The position numbers and the translations under genes were made by a program. The notes beneath the pieces are model-generated. The model was not told the origin of the DNA. It saw only the letters and a list, made by a program, of their open reading frames with translations, and did not search any database. Shown in pieces: positions 1-5,056 of a stretch of 5,056 bases of DNA (position 1 is its first letter; every line of letters starts with the position of its first letter). Source of the DNA: an uncultured Clostridia bacterium. Its GTDB lineage: Bacteria; Bacillota; Clostridia; Oscillospirales; Acutalibacteraceae. The stretch is from contig CAMBQD010000091.1 in the NCBI GenBank assembly GCA_945869905.1, positions 1 through 5,056 on the forward strand, given 5' to 3'.

Positions 1-276
1 GTAACAATAGGAAATAGTGTAACAAGTATAGGTGATGGTGCATTTCGTAATTGCAGCAGTTTAACAAGCGTAACAATACCAAATGGTGTAACAAGTATTG
101 GAGATTATGCATTTGAATATTGTTCAAGATTAACAAGCGTAACAATACCAAATAGTGTAACAAGTATAAGTGATAGTGCATTTTATTATTGTTCAAACTT
201 AACAAGCATAGCAATACCAAATAGTGTAATAAGTATAGGTGATAGTGCATTTTATCGTTGCGGCAGTTTAACAGAT
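1..276 (+). repeat. Four tandem 69-bp repeats encoding BspA-type LRRs
   Basis: Units begin at 1, 70, 139 and 208, each exactly 69 bp (23 codons). Shared DNA blocks include AACAATACCAAATAGTGTAA, AGTGCATTTTATTATTGTTC and TTAACAAGC, with most differences at solvent-exposed codons. A fifth unit start at 277 diverges into the C-terminal cap. Because unit 1 is already in register at base 1, the array almost certainly continues upstream of the window. Identity at DNA level, not only protein level, suggests recent duplication or gene conversion. Confidence 0.5.
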
Positions 277-1476
277 GTATACTACGCAGGAACAAAAGAA
301 CAGTGGAATAGTATTTCTATAGATTATAGTAATGAGTGCCTTACTAATGCAACTATTCACTATAATCACTACAAGCATATTTATTCCGATGTTATAACTC
401 CACCAAGCTGTACAGCACAGGGCTACACAACTCTTACCTGTACAAAATGCGACTATAGCTATCAAACAGATTACACTGACGCCTTAGGTCACGATTTAGT
501 TAAGACTGCAGACGCAGTAAATCCAACCTGCTTCAGCGTTGGTTGGACTGCAGGATACAAATGCTCACGTTGTGATCACGAGGTTAGACAGGAAAAAATT
601 TCTAAGATTGCCCACACATATGACAGTGGTAAGGTAACAAAAAGTGCGACCTGTACCTCAACAGGAGTAAAGACATATACTTGTACTGTATGTGGCGATA
701 CAAAAACAGAGGCAATTCCAAAGACGGCTCACAAATACGATGCAGGCAAGGTGACAAAGGCAGCAAACTGCAAAGCAACAGGCGTTAAAACATATACCTG
801 TACGGTATGTGGTGCAACAAAGACTGAAACTATTGCAAAGAAAGCACATACATACAAAAACTATGTAACCAAAGCAACATTAACTGCTAATGGTAAGATA
901 GTTAATAAGTGTTCAGTATGTGGAGTAGTTAAGTCAACAACTGCAATTCCTTTGGTAAAAACAGTTACAATTTCTGCAACAAATTATACCTACGACGGTA
1001 AGGTAAAAACACCTGCTGTAACAGTAAAGGACAGCAAGGGTAAGATACTTCGCAAGGGTACAGACTACGATGTAACCTACTCAAGTGGCAGAAAGAATGT
1101 TGGCAAGTACGCTGTAAAGATTACTCTTAAAGGCAACTATTATGGTACAAAAACTCTGTACTTTAATATCAATCCAAAGGGTACAACAATAGCAAAGCTT
1201 ACACCAAAATCAAAATCATTTACAGTACAGTGGAATAAGCAGACAAACCAGACCACAGGCTATCAAATTCAGTACAGTGTATATAGTAATTTCAAAAGTG
1301 TAAAGACAATCACAATGTCCAAGAATACATATTATGCAAAGAGCATAACAGGCTTGGCAGGCAACAAGAGATACTATGTGCGTGTTCGTACCTACAAAAC
1401 AGTAAAATTTAACGGCAAGAATTACAACCTCTACTCACCGTGGTCAAGCGCAAAATACACAACTACAAAGAAATAA
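1..1476 (+). CDS. BspA-type LRR / Cys-repeat / Ig-like / FN3-like surface or secreted protein, 5' end missing
   Basis: The frame is open from base 1 and ends at a TAA at 1474-1476, giving 491 visible residues; the true start and any signal peptide lie upstream. GTG 751 is an internal Val codon, not a start. Visible domains in order: four 23-residue BspA-type LRRs (residues 1-92, core like LTSVTIPNSVTSIGDSAF); a cap typical of the end of such arrays (about 93-118, VYYAGTKEQWNSI); four Cys3-His repeats and a degenerate fifth (about 123-307); an Ig-like beta domain (about 319-393, with YDGK, GTDYDVTY, NVGKY and GNYYGT signatures); and an FN3-like domain (about 396-488, with YQIQYS and YYVRVRTY). 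The protein ends in a lysine-rich tail with no LPXTG or membrane anchor, so it is either released or held by unseen N-terminal parts. BspA-type LRR proteins are usually extracellular adhesins that bind host or matrix proteins or other cells; that role is inferred here. It converges on the dehydrogenase gene and shares a hairpin terminator with it. Confidence 0.5.
   Translation, partial: VTIGNSVTSIGDGAFRNCSSLTSVTIPNGVTSIGDYAFEYCSRLTSVTIPNSVTSISDSAFYYCSNLTSIAIPNSVISIGDSAFYRCGSLTDVYYAGTKEQWNSISIDYSNECLTNATIHYNHYKHIYSDVITPPSCTAQGYTTLTCTKCDYSYQTDYTDALGHDLVKTADAVNPTCFSVGWTAGYKCSRCDHEVRQEKISKIAHTYDSGKVTKSATCTSTGVKTYTCTVCGDTKTEAIPKTAHKYDAGKVTKAANCKATGVKTYTCTVCGATKTETIAKKAHTYKNYVTKATLTANGKIVNKCSVCGVVKSTTAIPLVKTVTISATNYTYDGKVKTPAVTVKDSKGKILRKGTDYDVTYSSGRKNVGKYAVKITLKGNYYGTKTLYFNINPKGTTIAKLTPKSKSFTVQWNKQTNQTTGYQIQYSVYSNFKSVKTITMSKNTYYAKSITGLAGNKRYYVRVRTYKTVKFNGKNYNLYSPWSSAKYTTTKK
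367..921 (+). repeat. Cys3-His repeat array: four complete units and one degenerate unit, about 40 residues each
   Basis: Within the surface-protein gene, Cys triplets occur at residues 137/147/150, 177/188/191, 218/228/231 and 257/267/270, in the pattern C-x9-10-C-x2-C. They are separated by histidines at 164, 205, 244 and 283 that fall 12-13 residues after one CxxC and 12 residues before the next lone Cys. Unit period is 40, 41 and 39 residues. A fifth unit keeps only the CxxC pair (304/307) and lacks the lone Cys and trailing His. Units 3 and 4 are also clearly similar as DNA (for example both contain AAAACATATAC or a near match followed by TGTACTGTATGTGG or a near match). The ligand-like geometry suggests metal binding or disulphide stabilisation; which one cannot be told from sequence. 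Confidence 0.5.
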
Positions 1477-1483
1477 GCAACAA

Positions 1484-1516
1484 AAAAAGAAGTACTGATT
1501 TTCAGCACTTCTTTTT
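1484..1516. terminator. Bidirectional intrinsic terminator between the LRR gene and the dehydrogenase gene
   Basis: An A-run leads into a hairpin: AAAAAGAAGT pairs with ACTTCTTTTT, then an A/C mismatch (1494/1506), then CTGA pairs with TCAG around a TTT loop. The A-run on one side and T-run on the other make it usable in both directions. It starts 7 bases after the stop of the plus-strand gene and lies 10 bases past the stop of the minus-strand gene. Confidence 0.5.
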
Positions 1517-1526
1517 ATTGTATTTG

Positions 1527-2735
1527 TTATGCCATAAAGCTGCGGATAACTGCCTCGCAGTCCTTTTCGTCCATAATCTTCGGTACAGGATAAAGAGGGT
1601 TACCCTCCTTAAGAGCACGTGCAACAAGAGTAGGAATATCCTCTTCCTTGATAAAGTCAAACTTATCCGGAATATTCATATTCCTGTTGAGAGTTCTGAT
1701 GGCGTCAATAAACGCCTTGCCCTTACCTGCTGTGTCAAGACCTTCGCCTATACCGACAATATCAGCCAGCTTAGCAAGCTGAGGATATGCGGCATCTGCA
1801 TAGTAATCAAGAACATACGGAAGAATTACTGCATTGGCAAGTCCGTGAGGTGTACCGTAAAGGCCGCCCAAATTATGAGCAATTGCGTGAACATATCCGA
1901 CATAAGCGTGTGTAAATGCACGTCCTGCAAGATATGAGCCCTTAAGCATATTTCCTCTTGCCTGAAGATTCTTTCCGTCATTATATGCTGTTTCGATATT
2001 GTCAAAAATCAGCTTTGTAGCCTCTTCTGCTTCACGAATAGTGTCCTTAGTGTTACTTCTGCCGATATAAGCCTCAACTGCGTGAGTGAGTGCGTCCATA
2101 CCGGTGGTGGAAGTAATGTGGGGCGGAAGACCTACTGTTAATTCAGGGTCAAGCACCGCATACTTGGGACGAAGACAGGTATCATTGATAGCATTCTTCT
2201 CGTGAGTTTCAGGGTCAGTTACAACTGCTGCCACTGTGGTTTCAGAGCCTGTGCCTGCTGTTGTGGGAACGGCAAAGAACGGCGGAAGCTGTTTATGTAC
2301 CTTAAGCTGACCGCGCATACTGCGTACAGTCTGATTTGGCTTAACAACTCTTGCACCTGCTGCCTTTGCACAGTCCATAGGTGAGCCGCCGCCGAAAGCG
2401 ATAATACCTTGACAGCTGTTTTTGATGTACATATCCTTACAATCCTCGATGTTAGGAATTGTTGGGTTAGGCTGTACACCGTCAAATACAACATACTCAA
2501 TGCCAACCTCTTCAAGCTTCTCAAACATTGGGTCAAGAAGATGAAGACTCATAAGACCTTTATCGGTAACAACTAATACCTTGTCGATACCCTTGCCTTT
2601 AATGAACTCGGGGAGCTTGAGAATACTGCCGGCGCCTTCAAGAAGCTGAGGCTCAGACCAATCCATAAAGCACATAGCAAGCTTAAAAACTCTTTGGTAA
2701 ATACGATACCAGCATTTTTTAAGTGTCCAGAGCAT
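1527..2735 (-). CDS. Iron-containing (group III) alcohol dehydrogenase
   Basis: This 402-residue protein is a complete NAD(P)-dependent, metal-dependent alcohol dehydrogenase interconverting aldehydes or ketones with alcohols; it is predicted cytoplasmic. Signatures: GGGSPMDCAKA (115-125) for the dinucleotide-binding half, PTTAGTGSE (157-165), and the metal ligands by comparison with FucO: Asp214 and His218 in MDALTHAVEAY, His283 in YVHAIAH, and His297 in GTPHGLANA. The end, NPLYPVPKIM, is also typical. All four ligands are present, so it should be active. The ATG at 2735 is supported by a strong AAAGGAGG site with 7-base spacing. It gives about 20 residues of basic/aromatic N-terminal extension before the usual family start near FMDWSEPQLLEG; M21 or M24 would be alternative starts but have no comparable site. 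Substrate is not predictable: ethanol, butanol, lactaldehyde or 1,3-propanediol type activities all occur in this family. It is monocistronic, with its own promoter at 2769-2797. Confidence 0.5.
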   Translation of the reverse strand: MLWTLKKCWYRIYQRVFKLAMCFMDWSEPQLLEGAGSILKLPEFIKGKGIDKVLVVTDKGLMSLHLLDPMFEKLEEVGIEYVVFDGVQPNPTIPNIEDCKDMYIKNSCQGIIAFGGGSPMDCAKAAGARVVKPNQTVRSMRGQLKVHKQLPPFFAVPTTAGTGSETTVAAVVTDPETHEKNAINDTCLRPKYAVLDPELTVGLPPHITSTTGMDALTHAVEAYIGRSNTKDTIREAEEATKLIFDNIETAYNDGKNLQARGNMLKGSYLAGRAFTHAYVGYVHAIAHNLGGLYGTPHGLANAVILPYVLDYYADAAYPQLAKLADIVGIGEGLDTAGKGKAFIDAIRTLNRNMNIPDKFDFIKEEDIPTLVARALKEGNPLYPVPKIMDEKDCEAVIRSFMA

Positions 2736-2742
2736 CTTTGTT

Positions 2743-2750
2743 CCTCCTTT
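2743..2750 (-). promoter_or_regulatory. Strong ribosome binding site of the dehydrogenase gene
   Basis: On the minus strand AAAGGAGG is followed by 7 bases and then ATG. This near-perfect anti-16S match decides in favour of the long N-terminus over the internal Met codons. Confidence 0.5.
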
Positions 2751-2768
2751 TCATAATATTTCCTTTAT

Positions 2769-2797
2769 ATTGTACCTTTTTGGCGTATGTTTTTCAA
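2769..2797 (-). promoter_or_regulatory. Sigma-A type promoter of the dehydrogenase gene
   Basis: On the minus strand there is a -35 TTGAAA (2797-2792), a spacer of exactly 17 bases, and a -10 TACAAT (2774-2769), each hexamer 5/6 to consensus. Transcription would start around 2762, giving a short leader of about 26 bases that ends with the AAAGGAGG site. It is the best promoter match I found in the window. Confidence 0.5.
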
Positions 2798-2821
2798 GTC
2801 TTTTAGTAAAATAGTCTTTTA
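2797..2821. repeat. Direct repeat AGTCTTTTA x2, candidate regulator site
   Basis: AGTCTTTTA occurs at 2797-2805 and again at 2813-2821, a 16-base period (about 1.5 helical turns). The first copy abuts the -35 of the dehydrogenase promoter, and the second overlaps the poor -35 region of the sialidase promoter. Between them lies a palindrome TTTTA-G-TAAAA (2801-2811). Position suggests a site for a regulator of one or both divergent genes; A/T-rich sequence makes chance occurrence possible. Confidence 0.5.
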
Positions 2822-2845
2822 AAAAAAGGCAGTTTATGTTATCAT
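2817..2845 (+). promoter_or_regulatory. Probable extended -10 promoter of the sialidase gene
   Basis: TG-T-TATCAT (2837-2845) is an extended -10 with 5/6 in the hexamer. Seventeen bases upstream is a poor -35, TTTTAA (2817-2822). A weak -35 with an extended -10 is a workable arrangement and suits an activated or tightly controlled gene. The start would fall near 2852, leaving a leader of about 24 bases. It is less certain than the divergent promoter. Confidence 0.5.
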
Positions 2846-2856
2846 TATATATAACA
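2837..2856. promoter_or_regulatory. Inverted repeat TGTTAT-N8-ATAACA over the sialidase -10, candidate operator
   Basis: Perfect 6-base arms at 2837-2842 and 2851-2856 are separated by 8 bases. The repeat covers the extended -10 and the predicted transcription start of the sialidase gene, where a bound repressor would block polymerase. The regulator family cannot be assigned from the sequence. Confidence 0.5.
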
Positions 2857-2862
2857 AGTAAC

Positions 2863-2867
2863 AGGAG
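2863..2867 (+). promoter_or_regulatory. Ribosome binding site of the sialidase gene
   Basis: AGGAG lies 8 bases before ATG 2876. An in-frame TAA at 2852-2854 rules out an upstream extension, so the lack of a signal peptide is not a start-site error. Confidence 0.5.
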
Positions 2868-2875
2868 TTGATAAT

Positions 2876-4216
2876 ATGGAGAATGAAAAGGTAATCTTTT
2901 GCGGGAATAACGAACAGTATTTGCCAAAGGAACTCACTGAGCAAAGCAACGAATCAAACGGCGGAACGGCTTTTCGTATACCCAGCCTGATAAAAGCAGG
3001 GAATACGCTTATCGCCGCCATTGACAAGCAGACCTGCGGTGCTGACTGGGGATTTATTGAGCTGGCAATACGCACCAGTGATGACGGTGGTGAAACCTGG
3101 TCGGATATTCGTACCATAGCCACTCCTCCTGCAAGGGAAACAAGAATGACTGACGAATGCTATGCCTCCGCATTTTTTATTGACCCCTGTATGGCTATTG
3201 CACCCAACGGCGATGTTATTATGATAGTGGATTTTTATCCGGAATGTAAGGGACTGCACAATCGTCGTCTTTTAGATAAGAAAAAGGCGCCGTATTCTAT
3301 GCACAATAACAAAATGTATCCCGTTATTTATGACCGCGACTGCAGATTTTATCTTGTAACCGAGGGCGGTGTGGTGCTTGATAACAAGTATAACGAAACC
3401 GATTATAGGGTTACGGATTGGAAGGGCTCACTTTATAAGGGCGAAGAATATGTGGGCAATATTTATCTCAACGGTAAGACCGGCAAAAACGAGGCTGGCG
3501 CCGTTACCACCTTCGGCGCTCCGTTAAAAGCACCTAAGAGAAATTATGTATTTATGCTTAGGAGCACCGACAACGGTAAAACCTGGTCGGACCCTGTTGA
3601 TATTACAGGTGATTTCCTGACGAAAACCGACGGAACATTCATTGGTGTTGCCCCCGGAGTAGGCTTAACAACACAGGACGGCAGAATAATTATGCCCCTT
3701 TACGTTGATAAAAAGGAAACCGTGTCTATCTACAGCGTGGATAACGGTGAAACCTGGCACAGAATGACTCGGCAGCCCTATGCCTGCAATGTTGACGAAT
3801 GGCAGGCAATACAATCACCGGACGGTGTTGTGCTGGGACTCGGCAGACAAAAAATGTACGGAAAAACACCAATGTCAATTTCCCACGATAACGGTAAGCA
3901 TTGGCTTAAAGCAAAGCCAACAGCCATCTATGCACCCAAGTGCCAAAAGAGCGTTATAAGTATCGGCAATTATGTTTTCTGCTCCCACGCATCCGAAAGG
4001 CAGAGAGCAAACGGTGTAATCACCGTCGGCAGATTTAAGCGTGTTAAAGGGCAGACAGTGGGTATAGATTGGTATTCCGAGGTGGAGATAAATAAAGGGT
4101 TCTTTGCATATTCCTGTCTGACGCAGATTGACGAGGACCATATCGGCGTTTTATATGAGGCACAGCCCAGCTCGTACATATGCTTTAAGAAATATAAAAT
4201 ATCGGATTTGATATAG
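2876..4216 (+). CDS. GH33 exo-alpha-sialidase, NanI-like catalytic domain, predicted cytoplasmic
   Basis: This 446-residue enzyme is predicted to release terminal sialic acid from glycans. Visible signatures: FRIP (33-36, Arg34); four Asp boxes SDDGGETW (68-75), STDNGKTW (230-237), SVDNGETW (287-294) and a degenerate SHDNGKHW (336-343); the probable acid/base Asp57 in GADWG; Glu308 in DEWQ; Arg324 in GLGRQ and Arg377 in RANG, completing the arginine triad with Arg34; and the nucleophile Tyr412 in FFAYSCL. Residues about 140-225 form the insertion seen in the clostridial NanI type (DNKYNETDY, GSLYKGEE, GNIY). By my recalled alignment to Clostridium perfringens NanI, a second active-site Arg next to the acid/base is Gln52 here. 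The N-terminus MENEKVIFCGNNEQY is polar, with no signal peptide, membrane anchor or CBM40, so it should act inside the cell on imported sialosides. It is single-gene, divergent from the dehydrogenase and convergent with a sugar symporter. Activity on related sugars (KDN, Kdo-like) is possible. Confidence 0.5.
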   Translation: MENEKVIFCGNNEQYLPKELTEQSNESNGGTAFRIPSLIKAGNTLIAAIDKQTCGADWGFIELAIRTSDDGGETWSDIRTIATPPARETRMTDECYASAFFIDPCMAIAPNGDVIMIVDFYPECKGLHNRRLLDKKKAPYSMHNNKMYPVIYDRDCRFYLVTEGGVVLDNKYNETDYRVTDWKGSLYKGEEYVGNIYLNGKTGKNEAGAVTTFGAPLKAPKRNYVFMLRSTDNGKTWSDPVDITGDFLTKTDGTFIGVAPGVGLTTQDGRIIMPLYVDKKETVSIYSVDNGETWHRMTRQPYACNVDEWQAIQSPDGVVLGLGRQKMYGKTPMSISHDNGKHWLKAKPTAIYAPKCQKSVISIGNYVFCSHASERQRANGVITVGRFKRVKGQTVGIDWYSEVEINKGFFAYSCLTQIDEDHIGVLYEAQPSSYICFKKYKISDLI

Positions 4217-4218
4217 AA

Positions 4219-4242
4219 AAAAGGGAGCAAAAGCTCCCTTTT
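4219..4242. terminator. Bidirectional intrinsic terminator between the sialidase and symporter genes
   Basis: AAAAGGGAGC, loop AAAA, GCTCCCTTTT: a perfect 10-bp stem including a 6-bp GC-rich core, followed by TTTTG on the plus strand and by an equivalent T-run on the minus strand. It starts 3 bases past the sialidase stop and ends 7 bases before the stop of the facing symporter gene, so it can serve both. Confidence 0.5.
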
Positions 4243-4249
4243 GTTTGTA

Positions 4250-5056
4250 TTATAAAAGCTTTTCAAGTCCATCGGTGGAGTATTCTTCACCGGCGCGTTT
4301 TTTGTTTAGCTCAGTCATAAGCTTTGAAACATTTTTTCTCGTCATTGGATAAAGAAACAGTGCAATGATTGATATTGCAAGAAATGCCGCAGGAATAACC
4401 GTTGAAATATTTTCCATACCGTCTATGATATGAGGGTCGGTTACAACGGTGATAAGTGATTCCTTGCCTGCGGTATCCTTTGACGCGTCATAGCCGTAGG
4501 TTGAAAGCAGCTGACCTGCCAGCAAAATACCGAATGCCGAGCCGAATTTTTGAATGAGCTGCGGAAGTGCCGTAATAATTGATTCATGCCTTTCACCTGT
4601 CTTAAACTCGTCAAGCTCCACAAGGTCATAGCCCATTGAATAAAAGAAGGTCCAAAATGTACCTGCTCCCATACCAAGCAAAGCGGCACACACAATTGTC
4701 ATTATTTTAAATCCGCCAACCGTTAGGTCAAGACCGATAATTTTTGCAATAATTTCACCAACCATAGTTATAGTTAGGAAAATAAGGCTGGCAGTTCTTC
4801 TGTCCGTTTTTTCTGCAATCTTTTCCACTATCGGCACAACAATTGCCATTGACACAACCATGGATATGATAACATATACAATACCTGTGTCATAATCAAT
4901 GCCAATGCAGTCAACCACCATATAGGTAAGGTTTGACTGTATCATTGATGATGCAGTAAGAAAGAAAAATACAAAAATAAGGAAAAATTTTGCAGGCTTC
5001 ATCCTTAGAATTTCACCAAAGGATTTAAATGTATCCTTTACAGTGATTTTGCCTGC
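4250..5056 (-). CDS. GPH-family (MelB-like, MFS) cation:sugar symporter, C-terminal half, start outside window
   Basis: The minus-strand frame is open to the window edge, giving 268 residues up to the TAA at 4252-4250. Met at 5002 is preceded in frame by 18 further codons (ending FGEILR) and has no ribosome site, so it is internal. Six membrane segments are visible, counting from the first visible residue: about 23-48, 58-78, 88-107, 115-140, 163-187 and 218-236, matching helices 7-12 of a 12-helix carrier. Family marks: the basic cytoplasmic turn EKIAEKTDRR between the second and third segments, and YDLVELDEFKTGERHESI followed by QKFGSAFGILLAG, which corresponds to the conserved D-x4-E/W-KTGKR...QK-G loop of GPH proteins. 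GPH carriers couple sugar or glycoside uptake to H+ or Na+. The substrate is not readable; the sialidase facing it hints at a sialylated or host-glycan-derived sugar. The charged 30-residue tail is cytoplasmic. Confidence 0.5.
   Translation of the reverse strand, partial: AGKITVKDTFKSFGEILRMKPAKFFLIFVFFFLTASSMIQSNLTYMVVDCIGIDYDTGIVYVIISMVVSMAIVVPIVEKIAEKTDRRTASLIFLTITMVGEIIAKIIGLDLTVGGFKIMTIVCAALLGMGAGTFWTFFYSMGYDLVELDEFKTGERHESIITALPQLIQKFGSAFGILLAGQLLSTYGYDASKDTAGKESLITVVTDPHIIDGMENISTVIPAAFLAISIIALFLYPMTRKNVSKLMTELNKKRAGEEYSTDGLEKLL

Noticed and set aside
1..276. CRISPR-like or satellite repeat array
   Set aside because: The units are contiguous, in frame and 69 bp long with no spacers; they encode BspA-type LRRs.
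658..849. Cys-rich 63-residue minus-strand reading frame
   Set aside because: It is the antisense of the Cys-repeat array; its Cys content comes from complementing ACA/GCA-rich codons, and it has no ribosome site.
751..1476. Separate gene starting at GTG 751
   Set aside because: The same frame is open back to base 1 and encodes continuous LRR and Cys-repeat domains; GTG 751 lies inside a repeat unit and has no ribosome site.
1440..1937. 165-residue plus-strand reading frame
   Set aside because: It crosses the terminator hairpin and runs antisense to the dehydrogenase, with no recognisable domain or ribosome site.
2219..2536. 105-residue minus-strand reading frame within the dehydrogenase gene
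   Set aside because: It overlaps an intact, motif-bearing dehydrogenase frame on the same strand, so it is an out-of-frame shadow.
2845..3259. Minus-strand frames opposite the sialidase 5' end
   Set aside because: They are antisense to a well-supported sialidase and encode no recognisable motif.
3875..4290. Minus-strand frames across the sialidase 3' end
   Set aside because: One runs through the terminator and overlaps the symporter's C-terminus out of frame; neither shows family features.
4250..5002. A complete 250-residue six-helix transporter starting at Met 5002
   Set aside because: In-frame codons continue to the window edge, no ribosome site precedes the Met, and the helices match only the second half of a 12-helix GPH carrier.

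Overview
This window looks like a piece of a low-GC Clostridia genome (Oscillospiraceae/Ruminococcus-like gut or rumen anaerobe). The inference rests on strong AAGGAGG-type ribosome binding sites, A/T-rich spacers, a BspA-type leucine-rich-repeat surface protein with Cys-repeat and Ig/FN3-like domains, a group III alcohol dehydrogenase of the type common in such fermenters, and a NanI-like sialidase. I cannot name a species.

The layout is four protein genes in strictly alternating orientation, so none shares an operon with another inside the window. (1) Bases 1-1476, plus strand: the 3' part of a large repeat-rich, probably secreted protein, with four BspA-type LRR units, a cap, four complete Cys3-His repeats plus one degenerate one, an Ig-like beta domain and an FN3-like C-terminus. 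(2) Bases 1527-2735, minus strand: a complete iron-containing alcohol dehydrogenase. (3) Bases 2876-4216, plus strand: a complete GH33 sialidase with no signal peptide. (4) Bases 4250-5056, minus strand: the C-terminal half of a GPH-family (MelB-like) cation:sugar symporter whose start lies beyond the window.

Both convergent junctions (1477-1526 and 4217-4249) carry a symmetric A-stem-T hairpin that can serve as a terminator for both genes. The divergent spacer (2736-2875) holds a well-formed sigma-A-type promoter for the dehydrogenase, a probable extended -10 promoter for the sialidase, a 9-bp direct repeat and a 6+6 inverted repeat that look like regulator sites.

Functionally, the sialidase and the symporter suggest import of sialylated glycans or glycosides followed by cytoplasmic desialylation. 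This is inferred from adjacency only. The dehydrogenase fits disposal of reducing equivalents during sugar fermentation, and the LRR protein fits surface attachment. No new defence, mobile or RNA system was found. The points most worth following up are the cytoplasmic NanI-like sialidase with an apparent substitution at an active-site arginine, the regular Cys3-His repeats, and the paired operator-like motifs between the divergent genes.

[Form note: the original answer gave no feature confidences; every 0.5 in that field is a placeholder required by the schema, not an estimate.]
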